A DNA stretch of 46,626 bases from NCBI GenBank assembly GCA_900556025.1, contig USNG01000009.1:1-46626 (forward strand), read 5' to 3'. The position numbers and the translations under genes were made by a program. This DNA comes from an uncultured Mycoplasmatota bacterium. Lineage in GTDB: Bacteria; Bacillota_I; Bacilli_A; RF39; UBA660. Of the stretch, positions 1-7,854 are shown piece after piece. Positions within the stretch are counted from its first letter, which is position 1, and each line of letters starts with the position of its first letter. A model generated the notes under the pieces. It did no database searches. It worked only from the letters and a program-made list of their open reading frames with translations, and was not told the DNA's origin.

Positions 1-2
1 TT

Positions 3-605
3 ATTATGCATACATTGGAACGATATTTTACGCCATACCAAACATTGGATTTGGTAGATCAAATGGCAGAAAGCTTAGTCCGTACTGTCATAAAAAACGC
101 AAAAATTCTTTTAGAAGATCCTTCTAACGAACAGGCACGCTCTGAAATTATGTGGGCAGGTAGTGTTTCACACAATGACATGACTGGAGATCGCTCTTTA
201 GGAGATTGGGCTTGCCATCAATTGGAACATGAATTAAGTGGAATGTTTAATGTAGCACATGGTGCAGGTCTTGCGGCCATTTGGGATAGTTGGGCAAATC
301 ATGTATATATGGAAAATCCAACGCGATTTGCCAAGCTTGGACATCGTGTGTTTGGCTTGGATGATTCGGATACATTATCTTGCGCTTTGAATACTATTGA
401 AAAGATGGAAGAATTCTTTAGAAGTATCGGCATGCCGACAAGTATTCAAGGATTGTTAAAACGTAAGTGTACAGAACCGGAATTGTATGAATTAACATAC
501 AAATGCAGCTTTGAGCATACGCGCACAATTGGAAAATTTAAAGAGTTGGATGAAATGGATATGCTTGAAATATATCGTATGGCAAATGAAAAGGAAGTCG
601 CTTAA
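3..605 (+). CDS. Iron-containing alcohol dehydrogenase, C-terminal part (partial at window edge)
   Basis: The frame is open to the left edge, so this is the last ~200 residues of a ~390-residue enzyme. The sequence HTLERYF near the start and the later HQLEHELSGMFNVAHGAGLA are the metal-binding histidine regions of group III alcohol dehydrogenases of the YqhD/BdhA (NADPH- or NADH-dependent butanol dehydrogenase) type. The family reduces aldehydes in the cytoplasm; the exact substrate cannot be told. The gene ends in a terminator hairpin that overlaps its stop codon. Base composition is visibly less AT-rich than in everything after about 3 kb. Confidence 0.9.
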   Translation: MMHTLERYFTPYQTLDLVDQMAESLVRTVIKNAKILLEDPSNEQARSEIMWAGSVSHNDMTGDRSLGDWACHQLEHELSGMFNVAHGAGLAAIWDSWANHVYMENPTRFAKLGHRVFGLDDSDTLSCALNTIEKMEEFFRSIGMPTSIQGLLKRKCTEPELYELTYKCSFEHTRTIGKFKELDEMDMLEIYRMANEKEVA

Positions 606-619
606 GACTTCCTTATTTT
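591..619 (+). terminator. Terminator overlapping the adh stop codon
   Basis: A 9-bp perfect stem (591-599 with 606-614) with a 6-base loop is followed by ATTTTA. The stop codon lies in the loop. It probably serves both this gene and the convergent gene at 618-1550. Confidence 0.7.
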
Positions 620-1550
620 AGTTAAAGAGACTTTTAATGAAGTTAATAATCTTGTCAAACCATCCTTCAGATTGGGCTTTGTTGAATAATCCAGATAATT
701 GATTTTTTAAACTGCCAGACAATTTGTTTAATTGATTTAATACTTCTTGTGAGTCAATAGCTGAAGTGTTTTGATATTTCTTGGCGAATGCAATCAATTT
801 ATCAATATCGTCTTGAGAGATGATGTCACTTAAATTAAATTTCTTCAAAGCATCCTGTACGACTTGTTCAACTTGTTCGGTAGTTGCAGCACTACCTTGG
901 TTCTGTTTGATTTGAGCAAGCTCTTGTTTGATTTCTACTAAAGCCTGATCTAAGCGGGCAGAGTCAAAATTAGAATCGTCTGCATTATTTTGAGCAATTT
1001 CGTTTGTTGTTTCAAGCTCATCTTGTGCAACTTGTGTACGATCTGGATCTAGTGTTTCTCCGTTAGCTTCTAACGCTTTGTAAACACCAGTTAAAGCAGA
1101 TTCTCCGGTTACTTTTGAAACGGAAGCAACATCGATTTCAACATCACTGACACCTGCTGTAATTGCGGCGTTGGCATATTGGTTGGATGTGATCTTTGTG
1201 ATATTGCTTTGTGTGATGATCTTTACTTTTACACCTGTACCAGAATCTTGTTTTTGAACCATAACACTTGAAATCAAACTGGATGTATCTCCACCAGCAA
1301 TTCCTAAATAGTTGTATAAGTCGTTGGCATCAACACTTGTTTCGTAGACGTTATTTGTATCTTCAATATCAAATAGTTCACGTGTACTTTGGATTTGATC
1401 TTCACTTAAACCACCACCATATACAACGGTTGGTTTACCCCATTTTTCATCTATAACAGATGTATCGATTGCGAATACGTTCGTGGCAGTGGCTGAAATG
1501 CTCATAACGGCTGCTAGAGATACGCCTAATAATTTATTACATTTAAACAT
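618..1550 (-). CDS. DUF1002 secreted protein
   Basis: A 310-residue protein with a clear N-terminal signal peptide (positive MFKCNK, hydrophobic core, ATATNVFA before the likely cleavage site). The following region (KWGKPTVVYGGGLS, then an alternating hydrophilic/hydrophobic domain to about residue 160) matches the DUF1002/YpuA family as I know it. The C-terminal part is a glutamine- and serine-rich helical region (about residues 185-310). The start is set by AAGGAG eight bases upstream of the ATG. Function is unknown; family members are exported proteins of Firmicutes. It belongs to the higher-GC left segment. Confidence 0.85.
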   Translation of the reverse strand: MFKCNKLLGVSLAAVMSISATATNVFAIDTSVIDEKWGKPTVVYGGGLSEDQIQSTRELFDIEDTNNVYETSVDANDLYNYLGIAGGDTSSLISSVMVQKQDSGTGVKVKIITQSNITKITSNQYANAAITAGVSDVEIDVASVSKVTGESALTGVYKALEANGETLDPDRTQVAQDELETTNEIAQNNADDSNFDSARLDQALVEIKQELAQIKQNQGSAATTEQVEQVVQDALKKFNLSDIISQDDIDKLIAFAKKYQNTSAIDSQEVLNQLNKLSGSLKNQLSGLFNKAQSEGWFDKIINFIKSLFN

Positions 1551-1618
1551 TTTTTGTTCTCCTTTTGCGTAAATTTACTTTACTAGTGTATCTTAACTTT
1601 ATTTTTTGTGCAAAAGTT

Positions 1619-1670
1619 TTGAATCTTATGTGAAATTTTGTTATACTTTTATGGTAAGTTAAAACTAACC
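1619..1670 (+). promoter_or_regulatory. Promoter with DtxR-type operator
   Basis: TTGAAT (1619-1624), a 17-base spacer and TATACT (1642-1647) form a promoter. Right at the expected transcription start is the inverted repeat GGTAAGTT-AA-AACTAACC (1653-1670, one mismatch between arms), directly before the ribosome binding site of a DtxR-type gene. The position and the GGTTAG/CTAACC-like half-sites suggest autorepression, which is inference. Confidence 0.6.
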
Positions 1671-1682
1671 GGAGGAATAGAA

Positions 1683-2081
1683 ATGCAGCTAACACAATCT
1701 CAGGAAGATTATTTAGAAACAATATATGTATTAAAGTCTCAACAAGAGAATGTTCGTGCTATTGATGTGGCGGCAGCTCTAGGTTTTTCTAAGCCGAGTG
1801 TTTCACATGCTTTGAAAGACTTAAAAGAAAAAGAATTGATTTATACGGATAAAACAGGATATTTATTCTTTACAGAACAAGGACAAAAACAGGCGAGTCA
1901 AGTGTATGAAAGGCATATTTATTTTAAGAATCAATTGCTTCATGCTGGTGTAGAACCTGTTCTTGCAGAAGAAGAAGCTTGTCGTATGGAACATACAATT
2001 AGTGAAGAGAGTTTTAAAAAATTAAAGGGTAGTAAATGCGTGCGCTCATGTATTGACTGCAAGGGGGACGATTGTAAGTAA
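1683..2081 (+). CDS. DtxR/MntR-family metal-dependent repressor
   Basis: This 132-residue protein starts LTQSQEDYLETIYVL, the typical opening of DtxR/MntR winged-helix regulators. Residues 1-60 are the winged helix (IDVAAALGFSKPSVSHALKDLKEKELI) and 60-130 the metal-binding and dimerisation part (YERHIYFKNQLL, EEEACRMEHTISEE). It lacks an SH3 domain and ends in a Cys-rich tail (CVRSCIDCKGDDC). The ATG at 1683 is chosen because CCGGAGG lies just upstream; an in-frame ATG at 1638 has no such site. Whether it senses manganese or iron cannot be told. The upstream palindrome suggests autoregulation. Confidence 0.88.
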   Translation: MQLTQSQEDYLETIYVLKSQQENVRAIDVAAALGFSKPSVSHALKDLKEKELIYTDKTGYLFFTEQGQKQASQVYERHIYFKNQLLHAGVEPVLAEEEACRMEHTISEESFKKLKGSKCVRSCIDCKGDDCK

Positions 2082-2110
2082 AAAGCGTGAATAGTTCACG
2101 CTTTTTTTTA
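2081..2110. terminator. Bidirectional terminator
   Basis: Perfect 11-bp stem (2081-2091 with 2095-2105), 3-base loop, A-rich on the left and T-rich on the right, between two convergent genes, so it can stop transcription from both sides. Confidence 0.85.
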
Positions 2111-2806
2111 GTTCTTTCCTTGAGGTATAAATGGGATTAATGCATCAGCTAATGAATGTAGGTTACGAGATTGGATGTAAACTTTTCCGTTTCCATGAAA
2201 CTCATTCACTAAACCTTCGCCTGTAGTGAATCCAAATGTCCCGGATGCAATTTTGATTTCATAATCTAAAGAATCGTCCCATGCGATAACGTGTTCGTTA
2301 TCAATTGTGATTGGATGATCTGCATCTACATTGATTTCCATAATGTCGCCATATGCATTGATCAATAGGTCGCCTTGTCCAAATGTATGCATGACAAAGA
2401 ATCCACCGGTTCCACCAAATAATGCTTTTCCAACGCTTTGTGTTTTCATTTCGTAGCTAACAGTGTTATCGCACGCCAAAAAAGCACCATTATTTAAATA
2501 GTAGTGACATGCTGGTGTAACCTCTAAACATACGATTTTTCCTGGAATAGAAGGTGCAATACCAAGCAATCCATCGTGACTTGTGCCGGTAGCCTCTGTA
2601 ATAAACATGCTTTCACCACTGGTAATGCTTCGCCCTAAGGCGCCTAATACGCCGCCAATACCTTTTTTGTTGCTGTTCATTTTACCTTCAATCACAACGT
2701 TTGACATATAGGCCATAGAGCCTCTTTCGATTTTTACCGTTTCATTATTCTGTAGATTGATTTCAACGATAGGGCAATCTGAATCGCCTTTGATTTTATA
2801 GTCCAT
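2108..2806 (-). CDS. AIM24/TIGR00266 family protein
   Basis: A 232-residue protein of the AIM24 (TIGR00266) family. It has the early ETVKIERGSMAYMSNVVIEGK segment, glycine-rich turns (IGGVLGALGRSITSGESMF) and the late FTTGEGLVNEFHGNGKVYIQSRN motif, consistent with the beta-prism fold of the family. No signal peptide. The start at 2806 is preceded by AAAAGGAGG; an upstream in-frame ATG (2863) lacks a site. The biochemical role of the bacterial family is unknown. It belongs to the higher-GC segment. Confidence 0.85.
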   Translation of the reverse strand: MDYKIKGDSDCPIVEINLQNNETVKIERGSMAYMSNVVIEGKMNSNKKGIGGVLGALGRSITSGESMFITEATGTSHDGLLGIAPSIPGKIVCLEVTPACHYYLNNGAFLACDNTVSYEMKTQSVGKALFGGTGGFFVMHTFGQGDLLINAYGDIMEINVDADHPITIDNEHVIAWDDSLDYEIKIASGTFGFTTGEGLVNEFHGNGKVYIQSRNLHSLADALIPFIPQGKN

Positions 2807-2934
2807 AGTGACCTCCTTTTTATTTCTTTCTTTTATTGTATCAAGTGTATGTGAATTTAACATTAATTATTATAATTTATTTAAATTGACATTAATAATG
2901 TTGATATTAGGGTTATCTTAATGATATAGGAGGG

Positions 2935-3072
2935 TTGCACAAAATTGGTTGGAAATTAAAATATTTACACAAATTAGCGGACTTTAAAAAAATAAAAAAC
3001 CGGTTTCCTTTACTTAAAGGTCAAGCATTATTTTGTATGAATGTAAAGGCTTGTTTTAGAAAAAATTATTAG
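2935..3072 (+). CDS. Possible small basic protein (45 aa)
   Basis: An open frame starting TTG directly after AGGAGGG encodes a 45-residue, strongly basic peptide (…YLHKLADFKKIKNRFP…, two cysteines near the end). The distance between the AGGAGGG and the TTG is too short to be normal, so either the start is a non-canonical codon slightly downstream or the frame is not translated. I do not recognise it. Its base composition is intermediate between the left segment and the rest. Confidence 0.25.
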   Translation: MHKIGWKLKYLHKLADFKKIKNRFPLLKGQALFCMNVKACFRKNY

Positions 3073-3089
3073 TATACTAGATGTATACG

Positions 3090-3117
3090 AAAAATAGTTG
3101 AAGGTTCAACTATTTTT
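3090..3117 (+). terminator. Terminator-like hairpin before the ribosome binding site
   Basis: Perfect 12-bp stem (3090-3101 with 3106-3117), loop AGGT, ending in five T, directly before AGGAGG and the ATG at 3130. It could be an attenuator or the end of the preceding transcript. Confidence 0.55.
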
Positions 3118-3129
3118 AGGAGGATTAAT

Positions 3130-3588
3130 ATGAATGTAATTAAAAGAAGTGGAGAAGAAGTCGTTTTTGATGCATCAAAGATTGAAAATGCAATCAAAAA
3201 AGCAAATAAATTATTAAAGAAAATTAATCTTTTAGATAAAAAAGATTTTTATCCAGAAGAACTATCAGGTGGTCAAAAACAAAGAATTGCTATTGTAAGA
3301 GCATTATTAATGGAACCAGATTTAATGTTATTTGATGAGCCGACATCAGCACTTGACCCAGAAATGATAGGCGAAGTTACTGATTTAATGCGTGAAATTG
3401 CATTAGGTGGAATGACTATGATAGTAGTGTCACATGAAATGAACTTTATTGAGAATTTTACTACTAAAGTATTATTTATGGATGAAGGTAAAATAATTGA
3501 AGAAAATACTCCAGAAGAATTATTTAATAATCCAAAAGACAAAAGACTAAAAGAATTCCTATCAGCATTAAATGAAAATAAGGCTTAA
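3130..3588 (+). pseudogene. Chimeric ORF: NrdD N-terminus joined to the C-terminus of a GlnQ-type ABC ATPase
   Basis: Residues 1 to about 27 ([20 protein letters not shown]) are the start of the ATP cone of anaerobic ribonucleotide reductase NrdD. From about residue 32 the sequence is the last half of a polar amino acid ABC transporter ATPase: [14 protein letters not shown] signature, Walker B LMLFDEP, switch histidine in VVSHEM, and the [12 protein letters not shown] tail. The Walker A half is absent, so the product cannot be a working ATPase or reductase. The join lies in an A-rich stretch near 3200-3222. This is either a deletion/recombination fusion or an assembly join between two genomes; the change in base composition just upstream favours the second. 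Confidence 0.8.
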
Positions 3589-3600
3589 AAAAGCCTTTTT
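3580..3600 (+). terminator. Terminator after the chimeric ORF
   Basis: Stem AAGGCTT/AAGCCTT (3580-3586 with 3591-3597) with a 4-A loop and a T run, overlapping the stop codon. Confidence 0.75.
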
Positions 3601-3761
3601 AGTTTGACATAATAAAATATATAAAGAGAATAAAATAACCTTATCAAAATCAGATGATAGAGGTATATCATAATATGAAAAATTAAAATTAAAACTGGAT
3701 GTATCGCAGAATATGTATTAATAAATATCAATTAAAAAACTCAACCAATAGGTTACATAGT

Positions 3762-3795
3762 ATTACTTTTAAAGTAATTATAGTTACTATATAAT
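3762..3795 (+). promoter_or_regulatory. Promoter with overlapping palindrome
   Basis: TATAAT at 3790-3795 has a weak -35 (TTTTAA, 3767-3772) 17 bases upstream. That element sits inside a perfect 7+7 palindrome (ATTACTT, three bases, AAGTAAT; 3762-3778). The next gene begins with a helix-turn-helix domain, so this is a plausible autoregulatory operator. Confidence 0.5.
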
Positions 3796-3815
3796 ATAAA
3801 TGGATGGAGGGTAAT

Positions 3816-5126
3816 ATGAACTATAACTTTGGTGAAAAAATAAGAGAACTAAGAAAGAAACATAATCTTACTCAAGAAGAACTAGCAAATAAACTTAAAA
3901 TTTCTGACAAATCAATATCAAAATGGGAAATGGGAATATCTAAACCAACTCTAGAAAATTTAGAAATAATAGCTGATATTTTTGATATTACTTTAGATGA
4001 ACTATTAAAAAACAAAAAAGAAAAGAAAGAAAAACAAATTAAAAAAATAGTTCTAACTGGAGGTCCATGCGCTGGAAAAACAACTGCCATGAATTGGATA
4101 CAAAACTTCTTTCAAAAACAAGGATATAAAGTGTTATTTATACCAGAAACAGCTACTAGTGTTATGTCTTCGGGCATAACTCCTAATGAAATGTATAGTA
4201 TGTTAGATTTTGAAACCTCAATATTTGATATTCAACTTGAAATGGAAAGAGTTTTTGAAGAATCAGCAAGAAACATGCATCACGATAAAATATTAATTGT
4301 ATGCGATAGAGGTTTACTTGATATAAAAGCATATATGTCAAAAAGAGATTTTAATTATATATTAAAAAGTAAAAATTTAACAATTCCTTCAGTAATGAAT
4401 AGATATGATGCAGTATTTCATTTAGTGACTGCAGCTAAAGGTGCAAAAGAACACTATAATTTTGATAATAAAACAAGATATGAAACAATAGATGAAGCAA
4501 TCAAAACAGATGATTCATTAATGAATTCATGGGTAGGTCATCCTCACTTAAGAATAATTGATAACAGTACTGACTTCGAAAACAAAATGAAAAGATTAAT
4601 TTCAGAAATATCTGGAGTTCTTGGAGAACCAGAACCATATGAAATAGAAAGAAAATATTTAATAGATATGCCAGACATATCATATTTAGAATCACTTCCA
4701 AATTGTGAAAAAGTAGAAATAGTACAAACATATCTAATCTCATCAAATAACGAAGAGGTAAGAGTAAGACAAAGAGGTATAAATGGTTCATATACATATT
4801 CAAAAACAAGAAAAATTAATGTTAACGATATAAAAAGAATAGAAATAGAAACTAGACTTTCTAGTGATGAATATATTAGTGAACTAACAAATGCAGACAC
4901 TTCATGCGGTCAAATAAGAAAAACAAGATACTGTTTATCATATAAAAATCAATATTTTGAAATAGATATTTATCCATTTTGGAATGATAAAGCAATATGT
5001 GAAATTGAATTATTAAGAGAGAATCAATTAGTAGAGTTGCCTGACTTTTTAAAGGTTAGAGAAGAAATAACTGAAAATAAAAATTATAAAAATAGGAATA
5101 TAGCTTCATTAATAAAAAGTATATAA
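3816..5126 (+). CDS. HTH (XRE) - P-loop kinase-like - CYTH triphosphate-domain fusion protein
   Basis: Three domains in 436 residues. Residues 1-65 are an XRE helix-turn-helix (LRKKHNLTQEELANKLKISD). Residues 76 to about 265 are a P-loop domain of the AAA_28 type with Walker A GGPCAGKTT (82-90) and a CDRGLLD segment. Residues from about 270 are a CYTH domain opening EIERKYL, with alternating charged strands (VRVRQRG, EIETRL, FEIDIYPF). CYTH enzymes bind triphosphates with metal ions; AAA_28-CYTH pairs are known, but the true substrate is not. The start at 3816 follows GGAGG; the upstream in-frame ATG (3804) overlaps that site. The HAM1-type gene follows after 16 bases, suggesting a shared role in handling triphosphate compounds. 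Confidence 0.85.
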   Translation: MNYNFGEKIRELRKKHNLTQEELANKLKISDKSISKWEMGISKPTLENLEIIADIFDITLDELLKNKKEKKEKQIKKIVLTGGPCAGKTTAMNWIQNFFQKQGYKVLFIPETATSVMSSGITPNEMYSMLDFETSIFDIQLEMERVFEESARNMHHDKILIVCDRGLLDIKAYMSKRDFNYILKSKNLTIPSVMNRYDAVFHLVTAAKGAKEHYNFDNKTRYETIDEAIKTDDSLMNSWVGHPHLRIIDNSTDFENKMKRLISEISGVLGEPEPYEIERKYLIDMPDISYLESLPNCEKVEIVQTYLISSNNEEVRVRQRGINGSYTYSKTRKINVNDIKRIEIETRLSSDEYISELTNADTSCGQIRKTRYCLSYKNQYFEIDIYPFWNDKAICEIELLRENQLVELPDFLKVREEITENKNYKNRNIASLIKSI

Positions 5127-5142
5127 ACTAAAAGGAGTAGTT

Positions 5143-5760
5143 ATGATATTAATTTTTGGAACAACAAACGAAAGAAAAACAGAAGATTTAAGAAATATTG
5201 TTAAAGAGCTTGGATTAAATATTGAAATAAAGTCATTAAAAGATATCTCATGGGATAGGGGAGATATTGAAGAAACGGGCAGTACTTTAGAAGAAAATTC
5301 TTTAATTAAAGCAAAAGCTATTCATGATTTTTGTATTGATAACAATGTTAGTTATCCTGTTTTAAGCGATGATGCTGGATTATTTGTTGAAAGTTTAAAT
5401 GGAGAACCAGGAATTTATACTGGAAGATATGCAGATGAAGAGTTAAAGAAAGATCCATCTCTTCCAAAATACGAATGTATTAATAAATTACTTAAAAAGT
5501 TAAATGGAGTTTCAAATAGAAAAGCATATTACAAATGCATAGTGACATGTATGTATCCAGATGGAACATATTTCCAAGATTCTGGAGTTAGTTATGGTGA
5601 AATAGGAGAACAAATCGTTGAACCCATCAAGAAACCATATTTTTATTCAATATTTAAATTAGCTAATACTAATAAAACATTTAATTTATTAACCGAAGAA
5701 GAATTAAGTGATACATATAGATATAATGCAATGAAAAAAGTACTAAAGAATATCATTTAG
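5143..5760 (+). CDS. HAM1/RdgB-type non-canonical NTP pyrophosphatase
   Basis: This 205-residue protein opens ILIFGTTNERKTEDLRNIV, the substrate-binding start of HAM1/RdgB enzymes (usually T-x-N-x-x-K). The internal LSDDAGLFVESLNGEPGIYTGRYA is the catalytic core, with the acidic pair after SDD. The family hydrolyses ITP/XTP or related nucleotides to monophosphates. Length is normal. It follows the CYTH fusion gene by 16 bases with its own AAAGGAG, so the two are probably one operon. The C-terminal half departs from housekeeping RdgB, so it may be a specialised version. Confidence 0.85.
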   Translation: MILIFGTTNERKTEDLRNIVKELGLNIEIKSLKDISWDRGDIEETGSTLEENSLIKAKAIHDFCIDNNVSYPVLSDDAGLFVESLNGEPGIYTGRYADEELKKDPSLPKYECINKLLKKLNGVSNRKAYYKCIVTCMYPDGTYFQDSGVSYGEIGEQIVEPIKKPYFYSIFKLANTNKTFNLLTEEELSDTYRYNAMKKVLKNII

Positions 5761-5827
5761 AATTCATATTGAGAAAAGTATAGTCATATGATATAATATA
5801 CTCACAATTTAAATATTTGTGTTTGTG

Positions 5828-5890
5828 TAATAACCATTAAGAACATTCAGGTATGGTCTGAAGTTAGTTCAGAAGTAATGGAGGTTATTA
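5828..5890 (+). promoter_or_regulatory. Structured leader with competing stems
   Basis: TAATAACC (5828-5835) and GGTTATTA (5883-5890) can pair and would bury part of the GGAGG of the next gene. Inside are TTCAG (5846-5850), CTGAA (5858-5862) and TTCAG (5868-5872): the middle element can pair with either neighbour but not both. This is the arrangement of a switchable leader; function is inference. Confidence 0.35.
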
Positions 5891-5891
5891 T

Positions 5892-6260
5892 ATGAATAAT
5901 ATAATATTAGAATATTTAAATTGTAATAAATCAATGAGCTTTAGTGAGTTACTTTTCTCATTAATTGATAAAAGTGGTTATAAAGACTCAGAGATTTATA
6001 AAAAAGTAGATATAGATAGAAAATTATTTTCTAAGATAAGATGTGGTAAGAACTACATACCTAGAAAAAATGTAATTATCAAATTATGTTTAGCTTTAGG
6101 ACTTAATAAAACAGAATTTAACAAACTTTTAAATTCTGCAGGTTACTCTTTGAGTAATAATAGGTTTGATCAAATCATATCTTGTTGTCTAGAAAATAAT
6201 ATTTATGACTTAAATCAAGTTAATGACTATTTATATACTTTTTGTGACGCTTCTTTGTAA
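5892..6260 (+). CDS. Small HTH-like protein (XRE-related)
   Basis: A 122-residue protein. Residues 15-65 (FSELLFSLIDKSGYKDSEIYKKVDIDRKLFSKIRCGKNYIPRK, here in pieces) look like a divergent helix-turn-helix, followed by IIKLCLALGLNKTEFNKLLNSAGYSLS, which resembles the C-terminal module found on its own or fused to other domains in Firmicutes. I recognise the family by pattern only and do not know a function. The gene has its own structured leader and ends in a terminator overlapping the stop codon. Confidence 0.7.
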   Translation: MNNIILEYLNCNKSMSFSELLFSLIDKSGYKDSEIYKKVDIDRKLFSKIRCGKNYIPRKNVIIKLCLALGLNKTEFNKLLNSAGYSLSNNRFDQIISCCLENNIYDLNQVNDYLYTFCDASL

Positions 6261-6288
6261 GCGTTTTTTTGTCGCTTTTTAAGCGACC
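6247..6288 (+). terminator. Double-hairpin terminator
   Basis: Stem ACGCTT/AAGCGT (6247-6252 with 6259-6264) followed by seven T, then a second hairpin GTCGCTT/AAGCGAC (6271-6287). The stop codon of the preceding gene lies at the base of the first stem's right arm. Confidence 0.75.
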
Positions 6289-6342
6289 ACTAACTAAAAA
6301 ATAAATGATAAACTAAATACATAAAAAGGAGAAAAAGATAAT

Positions 6343-6843
6343 ATGAAAACAAATATTACTTCATTAATGAATTTAATTTCAGAAGAAGAAAAAAACTTAG
6401 ACATATATATGACCTTCATTAGAACTTATGCTTTAAATACATATACAGAAGAATTAGATGGAAGAAAAAATATTATCGAAGATAATAAAAATGAATTCGA
6501 TTATAATTTAGAAAATATGGAAAAAGCATTTAAGAAAATTTCTAAGATGAAAGCTGAATTATATAAGAAAAATAATGAATTTAAATTAAATGATGGTAGA
6601 ACTATACAACAAGCAATTGTCGATAATAACTATTTGAAAAAAATGAAAGTTGCTTACGAGCAATTAATTCATTTTAAAAGTTCAAAGAAAAGATTTTCTG
6701 AAGTTAATAATTCATATTTTGAATGCAAATCAGTAAATTTTGAAATAACTTCAATCAGAAAAAGATTAAAAGAAATTGACAAAATCATTCAAAATACTGA
6801 TTTCGAAATATCTAGATTAAATTCAATAGAATTTGAAATTTAA
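6343..6843 (+). CDS. Hypothetical coiled-coil protein
   Basis: A 166-residue, highly charged, almost entirely helical protein without signal peptide. It has a LNDGRTIQQAIVDNNYLKKM segment which resembles the dG-x-T-x-x-x-A-x-x-RD-x-L element of the DIP1984 family. That likeness is weak and the function unknown. Start set by AAAAGGAG upstream. Confidence 0.6.
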   Translation: MKTNITSLMNLISEEEKNLDIYMTFIRTYALNTYTEELDGRKNIIEDNKNEFDYNLENMEKAFKKISKMKAELYKKNNEFKLNDGRTIQQAIVDNNYLKKMKVAYEQLIHFKSSKKRFSEVNNSYFECKSVNFEITSIRKRLKEIDKIIQNTDFEISRLNSIEFEI

Positions 6844-7188
6844 TTAATTGGTTCTACTAAGTTATTTTGTAGATTAAATTAAATATAAAGTTTTAAGCCA
6901 AAGTATTTTTTCTAATTACAATTTTTATTAATTTTACAGGGATTTAGGTTTATATTTTGTTATTATTAAATTTAAATTTAACTTTATAAGTTATATAAAT
7001 GGTGAAGAATATATTTATTTAGTCAGTTAGAAAAAATACGGAAAATACCAATATGATTCATTTGAAGAGTATTGGTGTTTTTTATAGTATAATAAATAAG
7101 TAAGATTAATTGATGTCACTAGAAACAGAAGTGATTTTATTATATAATTAATAAAAATGACATTGATTATATTTTGAAAGGAACATAA
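6844..7188. other. 345-base intergenic stretch
   Basis: Very AT-rich with no supported gene. It holds a hairpin with stem ACCAATA/TATTGGT (7047-7053 with 7070-7076) followed by a T run to about 7083, which looks like a terminator, and a TATAAT at 7088-7093 that may be the -10 of the next gene although no good -35 is seen. Confidence 0.5.
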
Positions 7189-7803
7189 ATGAAAGATACA
7201 TATTTTAAAAATGATGAATACTGGAAAGATCATATTAGCAAAGAAATAGAAGAAGATATTTGGATAAGAGAATATAAAGAATATTTTAATAGGAAAGGAA
7301 AATGCTTAGATTTAGGTTGTGGCATTGGACAGTATTCTAAAGAATTAATGAGTTATGGATATGAAGTAACTTCTTCTGACATTTCTGATATTGCTTTAGA
7401 AAAAGTAAAAGAATTTAACAGTAATGTCATTAAACTAGATATGAAAGAAAAATTACCTTTTTCTGATAATGAATTTGATTTAGTTTTTGCAAATTTATCA
7501 ATACATTATTTTTCAGATAAAGATACTAAAAAACTTATGCTAGAAATAAAACGAATTTTAAAGAAAGATGGCTTGTTTATTGGTAGTGTAAATGGACTAG
7601 AAGGATATGAGAAAATAAAAGAAACAGCAATTGAGATAGAAAAACACTATTGGTTTAATAAAAATAAATATATTAGACTCTTTGATAAAGAAGATTTAAA
7701 AAATTATCTATCTATTTTTAATATTATAAATATAGAAGAAAGAGAAACTATCAGATTTGAACACAAAAAGAATTATTTAATATTTTTAGTAAAAAAAGAT
7801 TAA
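7189..7803 (+). CDS. Class I SAM-dependent methyltransferase
   Basis: A 204-residue protein with motif I LDLGCGIGQYS (about residues 39-49), a motif II-like acidic residue (SSDISD), FDLVFANLSIHYF and LKKDGLFIGSVNG. This is the usual order for the Methyltransf_11/25 Rossmann fold. The substrate cannot be told; tellurite-resistance-type and small-molecule methyltransferases look similar. Start preceded by GAAAGGA. It stands alone, with an extended -10 between it and the next gene. Confidence 0.85.
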   Translation: MKDTYFKNDEYWKDHISKEIEEDIWIREYKEYFNRKGKCLDLGCGIGQYSKELMSYGYEVTSSDISDIALEKVKEFNSNVIKLDMKEKLPFSDNEFDLVFANLSIHYFSDKDTKKLMLEIKRILKKDGLFIGSVNGLEGYEKIKETAIEIEKHYWFNKNKYIRLFDKEDLKNYLSIFNIINIEERETIRFEHKKNYLIFLVKKD

Positions 7804-7805
7804 AA

Positions 7806-7814
7806 TGTTATAAT
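7806..7814 (+). promoter_or_regulatory. Extended -10 promoter
   Basis: TGTTATAAT (TG-n-TATAAT) in the gap before the gene at 7855; no convincing -35 is visible, as is common with extended -10 promoters. Confidence 0.45.
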
Positions 7815-7854
7815 AATAGTGAATAAAAAAGTTAAGGAAGGGAGATAAAATATA

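Noticed and set aside
3600..3760. Remnant of a second XRE-type gene (an open stretch with LKLKLDVSQNMY near 3680-3720)
   Set aside because: Too short and without start codon or ribosome binding site to be called a gene or pseudogene with confidence.
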